Source: DAINRZ01 sp964634885
Lineage (GTDB): Bacteria; Bacteroidota; Ignavibacteria; Kapaibacteriales; UBA2268
Assembly: GCA_964634885.1 (NCBI GenBank)
Contig: CAZWLN010000002.1
Location: forward strand, 186,001-250,000
Length of the DNA stretch: 64,000 nt
Direction: 5' to 3'
The notes under the pieces are model-generated. The model was given only the letters and a program-made list of their open reading frames with translations, searched no databases and was not told where the DNA came from. Shown piece after piece: positions 36,590-45,506 of the stretch. A program made the translations under genes and the position numbers. Within the stretch, counting starts at the first letter, position 1. Each line of letters opens with the position of its first letter.

Positions 36590-37641
36590 CAGACACGGAA
36601 AAAAATAATTACCCTGATTATATCGAAAAGAAGCTTGTCTTCAACATCTCTCACGGTGTCAAACCCGAAAGGATCGACGTTTTCCTGACACGCCAGGTGA
36701 TGAATGCGACACGTACAAAAGTACAGGCTGCCATTGACGGCGGCAAGGTACTGGTTAACGGTACCGTTGCCAAAGCCAGCCGTAAAGTCCAGCCGGGGGA
36801 CACGGTCGAATGTACCCTGATGAAGCCACCGCCGATGGAGCTGATCCCCGAAGACATACCAATCGAAGTAAGGTTCGAGGACGAACACCTTCTCGTTGTC
36901 AACAAGCCTGCGGGCATGGTTACACACCCCGGTTTCGGCAACAGGTACGGTACCCTCGTCAATGCCATGCTGTGGTACCTGGGCAGGCGCGAATCGGTAA
37001 CAGTCGAAATCGGCGATGAGGACGAGGACGAGAACATTGTCTTCTCCGGCAGTGAGATACGGCCAGGCATCGTCCACAGGCTCGACAAAGACACTTCAGG
37101 TTTGCTGATGATTGCAAAGAATCCGGCCATACTTACAAAACTGCAGTCCCAGTTCGCAGACAGGTCCATCAGCAGGCAGTATTATGCCCTTGTCTGGGGC
37201 ATTGTCAAAGATGACGCCGGAACCATCGACGCCGACATCGGCAGGTCGCCCCGGGACAGGAAATTGTTTTCGGTTGTAACAAAGGGTGGTAAAAACGCTG
37301 TTACCGACTATGAAGTCCTGGAACGAATGGGTTTCGTTACTCTCATCAAAGCTAAGCTCCGTACCGGGAGGACACACCAGATCAGGGTGCATTTCTCAAG
37401 CATCCGCCATCCTCTGTTCGGCGACCGGTCTTACGGCGGTGACAAAATTGTGTACGGCGGCGGGGACCAGAAACTGTTGAAACTTGCCCAGCGCTCCCTG
37501 AAACTGGCACAAAGACAGTTGCTCCACGCTAAAACACTTACTTTCAGGCATCCCGTCAGCAATTCGGTAATTACTGTCGATTCGGATATTCCTTCAGACA
37601 TGAGTGCCATCATCAGTACGATCAGGGAAAATGCATTCTAG
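36586..37641 (+). CDS. rluD: RluA/RluD family pseudouridine synthase
   Basis: This converts uridine to pseudouridine in RNA, in the RluD case positions 1911, 1915 and 1917 of 23S rRNA. An N-terminal S4 RNA-binding domain (about 20-85, RIDVFLTRQ and AAIDGGKVLVNG) precedes the catalytic domain. The signature HRLDKDTSGLLMIAK holds the catalytic Asp167, and TGRTHQIRVH follows. An acidic insert GDEDEDEN lies before the signature. The start overlaps the lspA stop by four bases; lspA-rluD is a common bacterial pair. The site specificity within the RluA family is inferred from that context. Confidence 0.93.
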   Translation: MTDTEKNNYPDYIEKKLVFNISHGVKPERIDVFLTRQVMNATRTKVQAAIDGGKVLVNGTVAKASRKVQPGDTVECTLMKPPPMELIPEDIPIEVRFEDEHLLVVNKPAGMVTHPGFGNRYGTLVNAMLWYLGRRESVTVEIGDEDEDENIVFSGSEIRPGIVHRLDKDTSGLLMIAKNPAILTKLQSQFADRSISRQYYALVWGIVKDDAGTIDADIGRSPRDRKLFSVVTKGGKNAVTDYEVLERMGFVTLIKAKLRTGRTHQIRVHFSSIRHPLFGDRSYGGDKIVYGGGDQKLLKLAQRSLKLAQRQLLHAKTLTFRHPVSNSVITVDSDIPSDMSAIISTIRENAF

Positions 37642-37772
37642 CTTTTTTTAATACTTCCGGTTCTTCATCAATTATAGTGGGTAAAATATTGTAAATATTA
37701 CAAAATTTCTTAGATATTTTGATAATGACTTATTAAAGATATAGATATAGCAGGTATTTACACATCCCCCAA

Positions 37773-37847
37773 CCCCCTCTTCGTAGAGGGGGAGCGTAAC
37801 AACAGGTCTTAACCCCTCTAATAAGAGGGGTGGCTGCGGCAGCAGCC
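37773..37847. repeat. cluster of three consecutive hairpins
   Basis: Three adjacent perfect stems occur: CCCCCTCT/AGAGGGGG (37773-37792), CCCCTCT/AGAGGGG (37813-37830) and GGCTGC/GCAGCC (37832-37847). They lie in the 632-base gene-free stretch between rluD and glgP. No T-run follows. The style resembles the other G/C-block repeats in this window but the sequence differs. The rest of 37642-38273 is AT-rich and I see no other feature. Confidence 0.6.
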
Positions 37848-38273
37848 GGGGTGTGTCCATGAGATTTGAAAAATAGATATTTGGTTTTTTTCATTATTTA
37901 CCCACTACCAATAGAGAAGAGCCCTATTTCCTGATTGCATAATATTAGCCGGAAAGGCCGATGGTTTGTTGTTTTCGGATGTCGGTACAACGGAATTGCA
38001 TTGTAAATGGGGGCTGTCATTGACCGGTTTTGTTTGCCATGATAGTAATATTTATTTTTTCCGGCAGTTGATAAGTAATAATAATTTTTGTAAGTTACTC
38101 TATTGTATTAATATTGAAGCGATACTTCGGTATTTGGGTTGAATGACGATTATTCGCAGGACGGGTTGGCTTTGGCAAATGAAATAAGTTTGGCATAGTT
38201 TTTCGTTATTATAGCTGTTCTTGAACAGATGAATTGAAAAAAAGATAGAATAAAAATAAATCAGGAGAAAGCA

Positions 38274-40775
38274 ATGGGTTTTAAAAATGAGTCGATATTC
38301 TTCTCGGACAGCCAGGATCCCGAATCCTATTCCCTGGAGAACCAAATAGCAGAGCATCTGGAGTTCCGTCTCGCCAAGGACAAGATTACGATTACTCCCA
38401 AGGATACGTTCACGGCCCTGGCGCTGTCTGTCCGGGACAGGATGGTCAGGCGCTGGATCAGGACTCAGCACCAATACGTTAAACAGGACGCAAAGAAAGT
38501 ATTTTACCTGTCCCTGGAATTCCTGATGGGGCGGCTTCTGGGCAATGCAATGATCAATCTTGGATTCTACAATGAATGTTACCGTATTCTTAACGAGATC
38601 GGCTACGACCTCGAGGAGATCACTGAAATCGAGCAGGACATGGGGCTGGGTAACGGAGGCTTAGGCAGGCTTGCAGCCTGTTTCCTCGATTCTATGGCCA
38701 CATTGGAACTGCCTGCTTTCGGCTATGGCATAAGGTACGAATACGGCATTTTCAACCAGGAGATCGAGAACGGCTACCAGATTGAGAAACCCGACAACTG
38801 GCTGCGTTACGGCTGTCCCTGGGAGATCATGAGGCCCGAACACACCTATGTGATAAAATTCAACGGTACAGTCCACAGCTTTGCCGACAATAAAGGGAAA
38901 GTGTGTTACCAGTGGATCGATACGGAGGAAGTCCTTGCCGTTGCCTTCGACGTACCCATCCCCGGCTACGGCAACGACACGGTAAACAACCTGAGATTGT
39001 GGCAGGCCAAATCGACAAACGATTTCGACTTCCAGTCTTTCAACCGCGGCGACTACATCAAAGCTGTGGAGGAGAAGAATTCTTCCGAGAATATATCGAA
39101 AGTGCTCTATCCCAACGACAACTCACACTCAGGAAAGGAACTGAGGCTCAAACAGCAGTACTTCTTTGTTTCAGCCACCCTGCAGGACATCATCCGCAAG
39201 TTCCGGATCAACGACAACGACTTCTCGAAGTTCCCGGAAAAGAACGCCATCCATCTCAACGACACACACCCTGCGCTGGCAATACCCGAACTTATGAGGC
39301 TGCTGCTCGATACCTATGACCTCGGCTGGGATGAGGCCTGGAACATTACGACCAATACAATCGCCTATACCAATCACACTGTGATGAGCGAGGCGCTGGA
39401 GAAATGGCCCGTTTCTATGTTCGAGACCATGCTGCCCCGCCACCTCCAGATATTGTTCGAGATCAATTACAGGTTCCTGGAAAAAGTCAGGCTGAGATAC
39501 CACAACGACCTTCGCAAGATACGCAGTATGTCGATCTTCGAGGAAGACTATGTAAAGAGCATCCGAATGGCCAATCTCTGCGTCATCGGCAGCCACAGCG
39601 TCAACGGTGTTGCCGCCCTGCACACCGAGATACTGAAGGATAAAATATTCAGGGACTTCTATGAATTCGAGCCTGCAAAGTTCAATAATAAAACCAACGG
39701 CATCACCCAGAGGCGTTGGCTGAAAAGGGCCAATCCCTTACTGTCCGCCCTCATCTCCGACGCCATCGGCGACGGTTGGGTGCGCAATCTCGACGAGTTA
39801 CGCAACCTGGAGAAATATGTCGATCACCAGAGTTTCATGGCAAACTGGCAGGAAGTCAAGCGGGACAACAAGAGAAAGCTCGTCAGGTATATCGAAGACC
39901 ATTACCGGGTCAGCATTAACCCCGACAGCATCTTCGACGCCCAGATCAAAAGGATGCATGAGTACAAACGCCAGCTTCTCAATGTCCTGCATGTGATTTA
40001 CATGTACAATAAGATCAAAGACAATCCTTCTGCCGAGTTTACTCCGCGTACAGTCCTGTTCGGCGGCAAGTCTGCACCCGGCTATTACACTGCGAAACTG
40101 ATCATCAAACTGATCAACAGCGTTGCCGACGTTGTCAACAACGACCCCGAAGTAGGCGACAAGCTTAAGGTACTGTTCCTTAAGAACTATTCGGTTACTC
40201 TCGCCGAGCTGATCATTCCTGCCTCGAACCTTTCGGAGCAGATCTCCACAGCCGGCTACGAAGCCTCCGGTACAGGGAACATGAAGTTCCAGCTTAACGG
40301 AGCCGTTACCATCGGTACTCTTGACGGAGCTAACGTCGAGATAATGGAAGAAGTCGGCAAAGAAAATATATTCATATTCGGGCTTAAGGCTCATGAGGTC
40401 GATCGCCTCTTTTCGAACAGCTACCACCCCGAAGAGTATTACAACAGCGACGCCGACCTTCAGCGTGTCCTCGACATGATCAGGGACAGCTACTTCAATT
40501 TCTACGAACCCGGCATCTTCCAGCCCCTCTTCGATTCGCTGGTGTACAAGGGCGATAAATACTGCCTGCTGGCTGACTTCAGGGAATACATCGACGCTCA
40601 GGAAAGAGTTTCCAAGACTTACAACAACAAGAAGAAATGGACGCAGATGTCGATCTACAACACCGCGCGTTCCGGTAAGTTCTCGACCGACAGGACCATC
40701 CGCCAGTATGCAGATGAGATATGGAACGTAAAGAGTGTCCACATCGAAAGGAAGGACCTGGAGTATAACTATTAG
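38274..40775 (+). CDS. glgP: glycogen/starch phosphorylase (GT35)
   Basis: The cytoplasmic enzyme releases glucose-1-phosphate from alpha-1,4-glucans using PLP. The 833-residue protein shows the family blocks ALALSVRDRMVRRWI, YLSLEFLMGRLLGN, GLGNGGLGRLAACFLDSMA, HLNDTHPALAIPELMR and NGITQRRWL. The PLP-site EASGTGNMKFQLNG carries Lys671. GGAG lies seven to ten bases before ATG 38274. Length is normal. No other glycogen gene is adjacent, so regulation is not visible. Confidence 0.97.
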   Translation: MGFKNESIFFSDSQDPESYSLENQIAEHLEFRLAKDKITITPKDTFTALALSVRDRMVRRWIRTQHQYVKQDAKKVFYLSLEFLMGRLLGNAMINLGFYNECYRILNEIGYDLEEITEIEQDMGLGNGGLGRLAACFLDSMATLELPAFGYGIRYEYGIFNQEIENGYQIEKPDNWLRYGCPWEIMRPEHTYVIKFNGTVHSFADNKGKVCYQWIDTEEVLAVAFDVPIPGYGNDTVNNLRLWQAKSTNDFDFQSFNRGDYIKAVEEKNSSENISKVLYPNDNSHSGKELRLKQQYFFVSATLQDIIRKFRINDNDFSKFPEKNAIHLNDTHPALAIPELMRLLLDTYDLGWDEAWNITTNTIAYTNHTVMSEALEKWPVSMFETMLPRHLQILFEINYRFLEKVRLRYHNDLRKIRSMSIFEEDYVKSIRMANLCVIGSHSVNGVAALHTEILKDKIFRDFYEFEPAKFNNKTNGITQRRWLKRANPLLSALISDAIGDGWVRNLDELRNLEKYVDHQSFMANWQEVKRDNKRKLVRYIEDHYRVSINPDSIFDAQIKRMHEYKRQLLNVLHVIYMYNKIKDNPSAEFTPRTVLFGGKSAPGYYTAKLIIKLINSVADVVNNDPEVGDKLKVLFLKNYSVTLAELIIPASNLSEQISTAGYEASGTGNMKFQLNGAVTIGTLDGANVEIMEEVGKENIFIFGLKAHEVDRLFSNSYHPEEYYNSDADLQRVLDMIRDSYFNFYEPGIFQPLFDSLVYKGDKYCLLADFREYIDAQERVSKTYNNKKKWTQMSIYNTARSGKFSTDRTIRQYADEIWNVKSVHIERKDLEYNY

Positions 40776-40800
40776 AATCTGAGGAAACCGGTGTTTATAT

Positions 40801-40840
40801 AAAAAAAAACAGCCTGTGAGGACCGTGTCCCGCAGGCTGT
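40801..40840 (-). terminator. intrinsic terminator of the PapD-like gene
   Basis: ACAGCCTG (40809-40816) pairs with CAGGCTGT (40833-40840), with an inner GGAC/GTCC stem. Read on the minus strand it is followed by nine T. It may also stop glgP transcripts from the other side. Confidence 0.88.
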
Positions 40841-40858
40841 CCGTCTTTGTGTGCGGCG

Positions 40859-41686
40859 CTATTCCCCTACGACAAAATCATATGTTTTCACGATCTTCTC
40901 TGTTGGAATAATATAATGCTGAGGTATGTCTTTTCTTTCTGTGTCCAAAGTAAATTCGGCGTGGTAACGGCCGGGTTTGAAACAGGCCCTGTCGAAGGAG
41001 AATTTCTGGCGGCAAACGTAGTACACGGCGACGTTCGATTCATCAGGACTGCATATCTCGTTGCCGGCATCGTCCCTGACGACAATGGTGATCCTGCCGA
41101 AAAACGGTGAATTGCCGGCGTTCCGGTTGAGGCCAAGCCAGAAGTCCAGTGTGTTTCCGGACAAAACATGGCTGATTGTGTCGATGATCAGCGATGTCGT
41201 TGCCATGCCTTTCCTGGACACAACGGAACCAACCACATTCGTGTTAATATTGAAGTTTTGCCTGTGTTCCTTTGAACTGTCGTCGATTGGGTTGGAGATG
41301 TTATCGGAAGAAACAATCATTCTTGTCCAGTAAGTTCCGTCCGGCAGCGCCGCCGGTTGCCTGACAACCAAGTGGACCGCCAGTTCGTCCTCGGGGCCGA
41401 CAATCGCTTTCGAAGGGATGGCTTTTAACCAGGGGATGAGGGATTTCGATTGTTCGGCAGTGCTGTCGTCGTATAAAATATAGGGCTGGCCGGTACTGTC
41501 ACAAGACAGGTAACCGAACCTGAACGAAACGGACACTTCCCTGGGTTGGTCCGTCAGGTTTGTAATTGTCATGATTCCCTTGTTTGTTTTCGGGTCAAGA
41601 AAAACGGATGAGGGGGCAATCATGATCTGTGCAAAAGCAAGCCGGGTACAAAGACAGAATGTTAAAACAGTTATAACGATTTTCAT
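40859..41686 (-). CDS. PapD-like periplasmic chaperone-type protein
   Basis: The 275-residue protein has a clear signal peptide (about 1-19, LAFA-Q). The first domain reads MIAPSSVFLDPKTNKGIMTITNLTDQPREVSVSF, the opening of PapD-type immunoglobulin-like domains. It continues with IVGPEDELAVHLVVRQP and PDGTYWTRMIV, which match the chaperone pattern. A second beta domain follows to the end. In pilus systems such proteins guide subunits to an usher, but no usher or pilin gene is nearby, so that role is unproven. It is a single gene with a strong terminator. Confidence 0.65.
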   Translation of the reverse strand: MKIVITVLTFCLCTRLAFAQIMIAPSSVFLDPKTNKGIMTITNLTDQPREVSVSFRFGYLSCDSTGQPYILYDDSTAEQSKSLIPWLKAIPSKAIVGPEDELAVHLVVRQPAALPDGTYWTRMIVSSDNISNPIDDSSKEHRQNFNINTNVVGSVVSRKGMATTSLIIDTISHVLSGNTLDFWLGLNRNAGNSPFFGRITIVVRDDAGNEICSPDESNVAVYYVCRQKFSFDRACFKPGRYHAEFTLDTERKDIPQHYIIPTEKIVKTYDFVVGE

Positions 41687-41766
41687 ATCTTTTTCAAATC
41701 AATATTCACACCATTTGTCACAATACTGATTAAATTACGAAAAAGAAGCGATATTATTTAATTAAT

Positions 41767-42198
41767 TCAGGATGCGATATGTGTTTCGCTAAGTGAATCG
41801 AGTATGATCTCGTCGAAGTAGGTTCCTCCTTCGTACACTCTTTCTACTGCTGTTACGATCTCATTCATATCTACGGTTTTCGATATATAGCCTGAAGCGC
41901 CCGAATCGAGGGAACTTTTAATCAGCCTTCCTTCAGTGTGTCCCGACAGTATCAACACCTTGACGTCGCTGTGGGTTTTCCTCAGCGCTTTGGTAGCCTG
42001 GATGCCGTCCATGACAGGCATCGACAGGTCCATCAGGACGACATCAACTGCCGGGTTGGCCTGGATGCTGTTAAGGACACCCTGTCCGTTTGACGCAATG
42101 TCTGTAATATTAATATTTTTTTTCTTCGAAAGCATTTTCCCGAGTAGTTTTGCTGTAAGCATATGATCTTCGGCAATCAAGACATTAATCTGTTTCAT
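41767..42198 (-). CDS. stand-alone response regulator receiver protein (copy 1)
   Basis: This 143-residue protein is one CheY-like receiver domain with an 18-residue tail and no DNA-binding domain. The acidic pocket is in LIAEDH and the phosphoacceptor is Asp57 in LMDLSMP; the switch Ser is in ILSGH and the conserved Lys in ISKTV. I chose the Met before KQINVLIAEDH because its paralogue at 42677 starts the same way; an in-frame Met at 42237 would add 13 residues. The two paralogues are about 60 percent identical by eye. No kinase gene is adjacent. The region 42199-42676 holds only short inverted repeats (ACTTAG/CTAAGT at 42344-42360; CGGACA/TGTCCG near 42504-42526). Confidence 0.9.
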   Translation of the reverse strand: MKQINVLIAEDHMLTAKLLGKMLSKKKNINITDIASNGQGVLNSIQANPAVDVVLMDLSMPVMDGIQATKALRKTHSDVKVLILSGHTEGRLIKSSLDSGASGYISKTVDMNEIVTAVERVYEGGTYFDEIILDSLSETHIAS

Positions 42199-42676
42199 AT
42201 CACTACAAAATGTATAATTTAAATTCAGTTTATTCATCCTAAAAATTTCAAAATCTATTCACAAAACAATAGTGCAAACTTAAGGAAATATAGGCCTGAA
42301 GTAAATAACCATTAATACTGAAAAATTTAAATTACCATGAAGTACTTAGAGGTACTAAGTGAAAACCGGTAGTAGTGTTGTCCCCCTGCACGGTCCAGTG
42401 TCAGATTTAACAGATGATAAACAGATGCACGGGTTAGAGTTAACATGTACTGAAGGCTCGAAGGCGAAAAACACCCTAAGGAAATAATTCCGTTTCCGGT
42501 GGGCGGACACAATTAACGGATGTCCGAATTGATACCCCTTCCGGGAAGGTCTTGCAGATGTCTGTCCGGAAAGTAAGCTGTTGACTGTTGCAAATCAGTA
42601 TCAGTGCTGAGAGGAAAACAAAAGAATAAGTATTGCGGAATGAATGATTCCGTCAGGGGAAGAACAATGGGTCCGA

Positions 42677-43138
42677 TTATTTATTAAATAAATTGATGTT
42701 GCCGTTATCTTCGGTTTCAATGTCAGTCTTGTTGATCGATTCGAGACTGATCTCGTCGAAGTAAGTTCCGCCTTCGTAAACAGTAACAAGAGCTTCAATG
42801 ATCTCGTTCATATCAACTGTTTTGGTCAGGTAACCGGAAGCACCCGATTTTACTGATTTCTGGATCAGTTTGCCTTCCGTATGCCCGGACAGAACGATGA
42901 CTTTCGTGTCATAGTTCTCCTTAAAGAGCAGCTCCATTGTCTGGATGCCGTCTAGGAAGGGCATTGACAAATCCATGAGTATGATGTCAACCTGGTGTGT
43001 TTTAACAATTGTAAGAACTTCATTACCGTCCGATGCCGTTGCAACGACATTAATGTTCTTCTTTTTACTTAACATTCGTGCTAACAGCTTGGCCGTGAGC
43101 GAATGATCTTCGGCTATCAGCACATTAATTGTTTTCAT
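42677..43138 (-). CDS. stand-alone response regulator receiver protein (copy 2)
   Basis: This 153-residue single receiver domain is paralogous to the protein at 41767, with nearly the same N-terminus (MKTINVLIAEDHSLTAKLL against MKQINVLIAEDHMLTAKLL). The phosphoacceptor is Asp56 in LMDLSMP; VLSGH and LTKTV hold the switch Ser and the Lys. The sequence style is that of NarL/FixJ receivers, but no helix-turn-helix follows. The 13-residue longer tail is Asn/Asp-rich. Output must go through protein contacts, for example with a kinase or motor; both ideas are inference. Confidence 0.9.
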   Translation of the reverse strand: MKTINVLIAEDHSLTAKLLARMLSKKKNINVVATASDGNEVLTIVKTHQVDIILMDLSMPFLDGIQTMELLFKENYDTKVIVLSGHTEGKLIQKSVKSGASGYLTKTVDMNEIIEALVTVYEGGTYFDEISLESINKTDIETEDNGNINLFNK

Positions 43139-43723
43139 AGTGTATCATTCCACTTTCAATTTTGTATATTAAAAAGTTAAACATACCTTTTTTGCAAAGA
43201 TATGGTTTATAATAGTAAACACAAATCCCATAATATACGGAAAAATAAAAAATACCAATATATACGTAAACTTATACCCTTATTGTGGTATCTCTCTTTG
43301 CATCTATCTGAAATCATTTAACTTACAAAGAACATGCTAATAATTTATTAAATCGACATACTAAATCTTTGATAAATAGATAATTGTAACGAATTAATTA
43401 TTAAATTTAGTAAATTTTTTAATAAGAACAATAGAATATTTTCATTTTTTTGATATGATTAAAAAATTAATGGACTAATTATGTGCTTGTTCACATTCAC
43501 AGTGTAATAAAAAATGAAAATACTTTATGTACCGTTGACCGTAACAACCTGTCTTTGCAAGGGATATACCAAATGTTCCGCATAATTTTCCTTCAATACC
43601 ATGGTCATAAAAGAATCGATAGCTGAGCGTTTTGCCCGCTGCGAAAAACGGAGGCCCGCGAAAAGCCCGGGAAAACGGCCGATTATGTTATGCTGTTTTT
43701 TTTTGATAAATTTGCAGTCGGAA

Positions 43724-43796
43724 GCCGGCGACGATTGGCTCAGCCAATCGGGAAACCCGGCAGCACAGCAGGGGACGGGAAGTCCTGCTCTTGTGC
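43724..43796 (+). other. structured intergenic segment, candidate RNA element
   Basis: Two consecutive nested hairpins can be drawn. The first has GCCGG (43724-43728) with CCGGC (43757-43761) enclosing an eight-pair CGATTGGC/GCCAATCG stem. The second has GCACA (43763-43767) with TGTGC (43792-43796) enclosing GCAGG/CCTGC. It is G/C-rich inside an AT-rich 718-base gene-free stretch (43139-43856) and ends 60 bases before the trmH start. A run of nine T precedes it. No known riboswitch consensus is evident. The strand is assumed from the downstream gene. Confidence 0.4.
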
Positions 43797-43856
43797 GTAA
43801 GGAATTGAATTCAGTATAAATATCTGTTGAAAATTGGTTGGAAAAGTGTATAATTT

Positions 43857-44618
43857 ATGAGGCCATTAACAAACAACCTTAAGAAACTGGCGTCGTCGCT
43901 GAAAAACAAAAGAGCCAGGGAAGAAAACGGGCTTTTCATTGTCGAAGGCTGCACCCTCTGCCGTGAACTGCTCCACAGCTCATACGTAACAGAGTTTATT
44001 ATCGTAAAGAGCAGTCCCGGAGAAAAGATTGTTGAACTGGCTGACGAATACGGCAAGCGCAATGTCCCTGTTTACATTGCACGCAGCCGCCAATTCGAGC
44101 AATTGTCGAGTACGGAGACGCCACAGGGCATCGTCGCTGTTGCGCGCTATACGAGCGAACTGGCGCCGGTAAACGAGCCTTTCGTCGTTCTTGACGGGGT
44201 TTCCGACCCCGGCAATCTGGGAACCATCATCAGGACTGCCGACTGGTTCGGTTTCCGCCATATATTCCTGTCGGACAAAAGCGTCGATAAATACAATCCC
44301 AAGACTGTCCGTTCCACGATGGGGTCCATCTTCCGTTGCCGGATACTATTCCAGAGCGACATATGCGGGTTCATCAGGGAAAACCTGGGTGAAGCCGAAC
44401 TCTACGCAGCAACCCTGAACGGCAGTGTAGCCCTCGAAGAGTGCAAACCCGGCAAATTGTTCGGTGTCATCATGGGCAATGAATCGCGTGGTGTTTCCGA
44501 CGAAATGCTGAAGATGGTTTACAGGGAATACAAAATACCCGGAATCGGCAGCGCAGAGTCTCTCAACGTTGCGGTTGCCGCCGGCATCTCAATGTATCAT
44601 TTCTCAAGATTTCTCTAA
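43857..44618 (+). CDS. TrmH/SpoU family RNA 2'-O-methyltransferase
   Basis: This SAM-dependent enzyme of the knotted SPOUT fold methylates ribose in tRNA or rRNA. The N-terminal substrate-binding domain (1-95) holds GLFIVEG. The catalytic domain has the three family motifs: DPGNLGTIIRTADWFG, IMGNESRGVS and IPGIGSAESLNVAVA. Length (253) is normal for the TrmH/RlmB-like group; the exact RNA target is not decidable. The end overlaps the convergent fliO end by four bases (44615-44618). Confidence 0.93.
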   Translation: MRPLTNNLKKLASSLKNKRAREENGLFIVEGCTLCRELLHSSYVTEFIIVKSSPGEKIVELADEYGKRNVPVYIARSRQFEQLSSTETPQGIVAVARYTSELAPVNEPFVVLDGVSDPGNLGTIIRTADWFGFRHIFLSDKSVDKYNPKTVRSTMGSIFRCRILFQSDICGFIRENLGEAELYAATLNGSVALEECKPGKLFGVIMGNESRGVSDEMLKMVYREYKIPGIGSAESLNVAVAAGISMYHFSRFL

Positions 44619-45049
44619 TTGTTTTGTTTCCTGAAGGTTTGTTTCAGGAATGAACTGAATGAAAGCGAGTCGTCGTCATCGGCGGCAGGTACCGCTACCC
44701 GGGGTTTTGCCTGTGGCCTTGCCGACAGGCTGCCGACCGGTGCCGGCGCTTTCCTGTTAACGTTGTCGATGACGCCGTAATTGTCGGTTACACCGCCGGC
44801 GCCAAGTTCGGTCAGTGTGGTAATGTTGTGTTCGGTAGCGCCGAGCAGCAGTGTCTTGCCCTCTACCTTTACAACAAAAAGATGGTTCTTCGGAGTGAGT
44901 GAAGTACGCGAGAGTATTTCCAGATTTAAATTATTCCTGGCTTTCTTGTGTTTTTTGATGTACTTCTTGAGGAGGAAAAGTATCAGTCCCATTGCCCCAA
45001 CGACGAGGATGAGGGAAACAAAAGCATTTACGATTGAATCATCAAACAT
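44615..45049 (-). CDS. fliO: flagellar biosynthesis protein FliO
   Basis: FliO is a small membrane protein that helps assemble the FliP ring of the flagellar export gate. The 144-residue product has one membrane helix (about 8-27) followed by basic residues (KKYIKKHKKARNN). The FliO-type beta segment NLEILSRTSLTPKNHLFVVKVEGKTLLLGATE comes next, and the tail is disordered and Ala/Pro-rich. It is the last gene of the fliL-M-N-O cluster, where fliP usually follows. Instead the convergent TrmH gene overlaps it. Confidence 0.85.
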   Translation of the reverse strand: MFDDSIVNAFVSLILVVGAMGLILFLLKKYIKKHKKARNNLNLEILSRTSLTPKNHLFVVKVEGKTLLLGATEHNITTLTELGAGGVTDNYGVIDNVNRKAPAPVGSLSARPQAKPRVAVPAADDDDSLSFSSFLKQTFRKQNN

Positions 45050-45073
45050 CTGAACATCCTTGTTAATCTGTGA

Positions 45074-45505
45074 TTATCTTCTTACCGACCTGATCCTGTC
45101 CGACGGATCGATCAGGGTAGTAATCCTGATGCCGAAGTGTTTGTCGATGACAACGACTTCGCCCTCGGCCACTTTCTTGCCGTTTATGAGGATGTCAACC
45201 GGTTCGCTGACTAATTTGTCGAACTCAATGACAGAGCCTCTTCCCAGCCTTAGTATATCCCTGATGAGCATATTGGTCCTGCCCAGTTCGATGGAGACGG
45301 GAAGGTTAAGGTCGTATAGCAGTTCGAGCTTGGGATCCACCGGTGAAACGACCTTGCCGGTTCCTGTTTCCATCTCAGGAAACTGAGGAGTTTCAGCTTC
45401 GAATTTTATTTCTTCTTCGCCGCCGCCGGAATCGGTTTCAAGCGAAATATCATCAAAATTACCGCCACCGATGAGGGCATCAATTTCTTCTTGGGACATA
45501 GACAT
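45074..45505 (-). CDS. fliN: flagellar motor switch protein FliN
   Basis: FliN is part of the cytoplasmic C-ring that sets rotation direction and docks export cargo. The C-terminal SPOA domain (about 75-143) is clear: LLYDLNLPVSIELGRT, ILRLGRGSVIEFDKL, EPVDILING and GEVVVIDKHFGIRIT. I chose the Met before SMSQEEIDALIGGG because a GAGGAGG site lies 7-14 bases upstream, inside the last codons of fliM; an upstream frame would add 14 basic residues. The N-terminal SQEEIDALI resembles the CheY-P-binding peptide of FliM and FliY. One base separates it from the fliM stop. Confidence 0.95.
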   Translation of the reverse strand: MSMSQEEIDALIGGGNFDDISLETDSGGGEEEIKFEAETPQFPEMETGTGKVVSPVDPKLELLYDLNLPVSIELGRTNMLIRDILRLGRGSVIEFDKLVSEPVDILINGKKVAEGEVVVIDKHFGIRITTLIDPSDRIRSVRR

Positions 45506-45506
45506 T

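Noticed and set aside
43601..43819. 72-codon open frame upstream of trmH
   Set aside because: It covers the hairpin-forming segment, lacks a ribosome-binding site and has no recognisable protein features.
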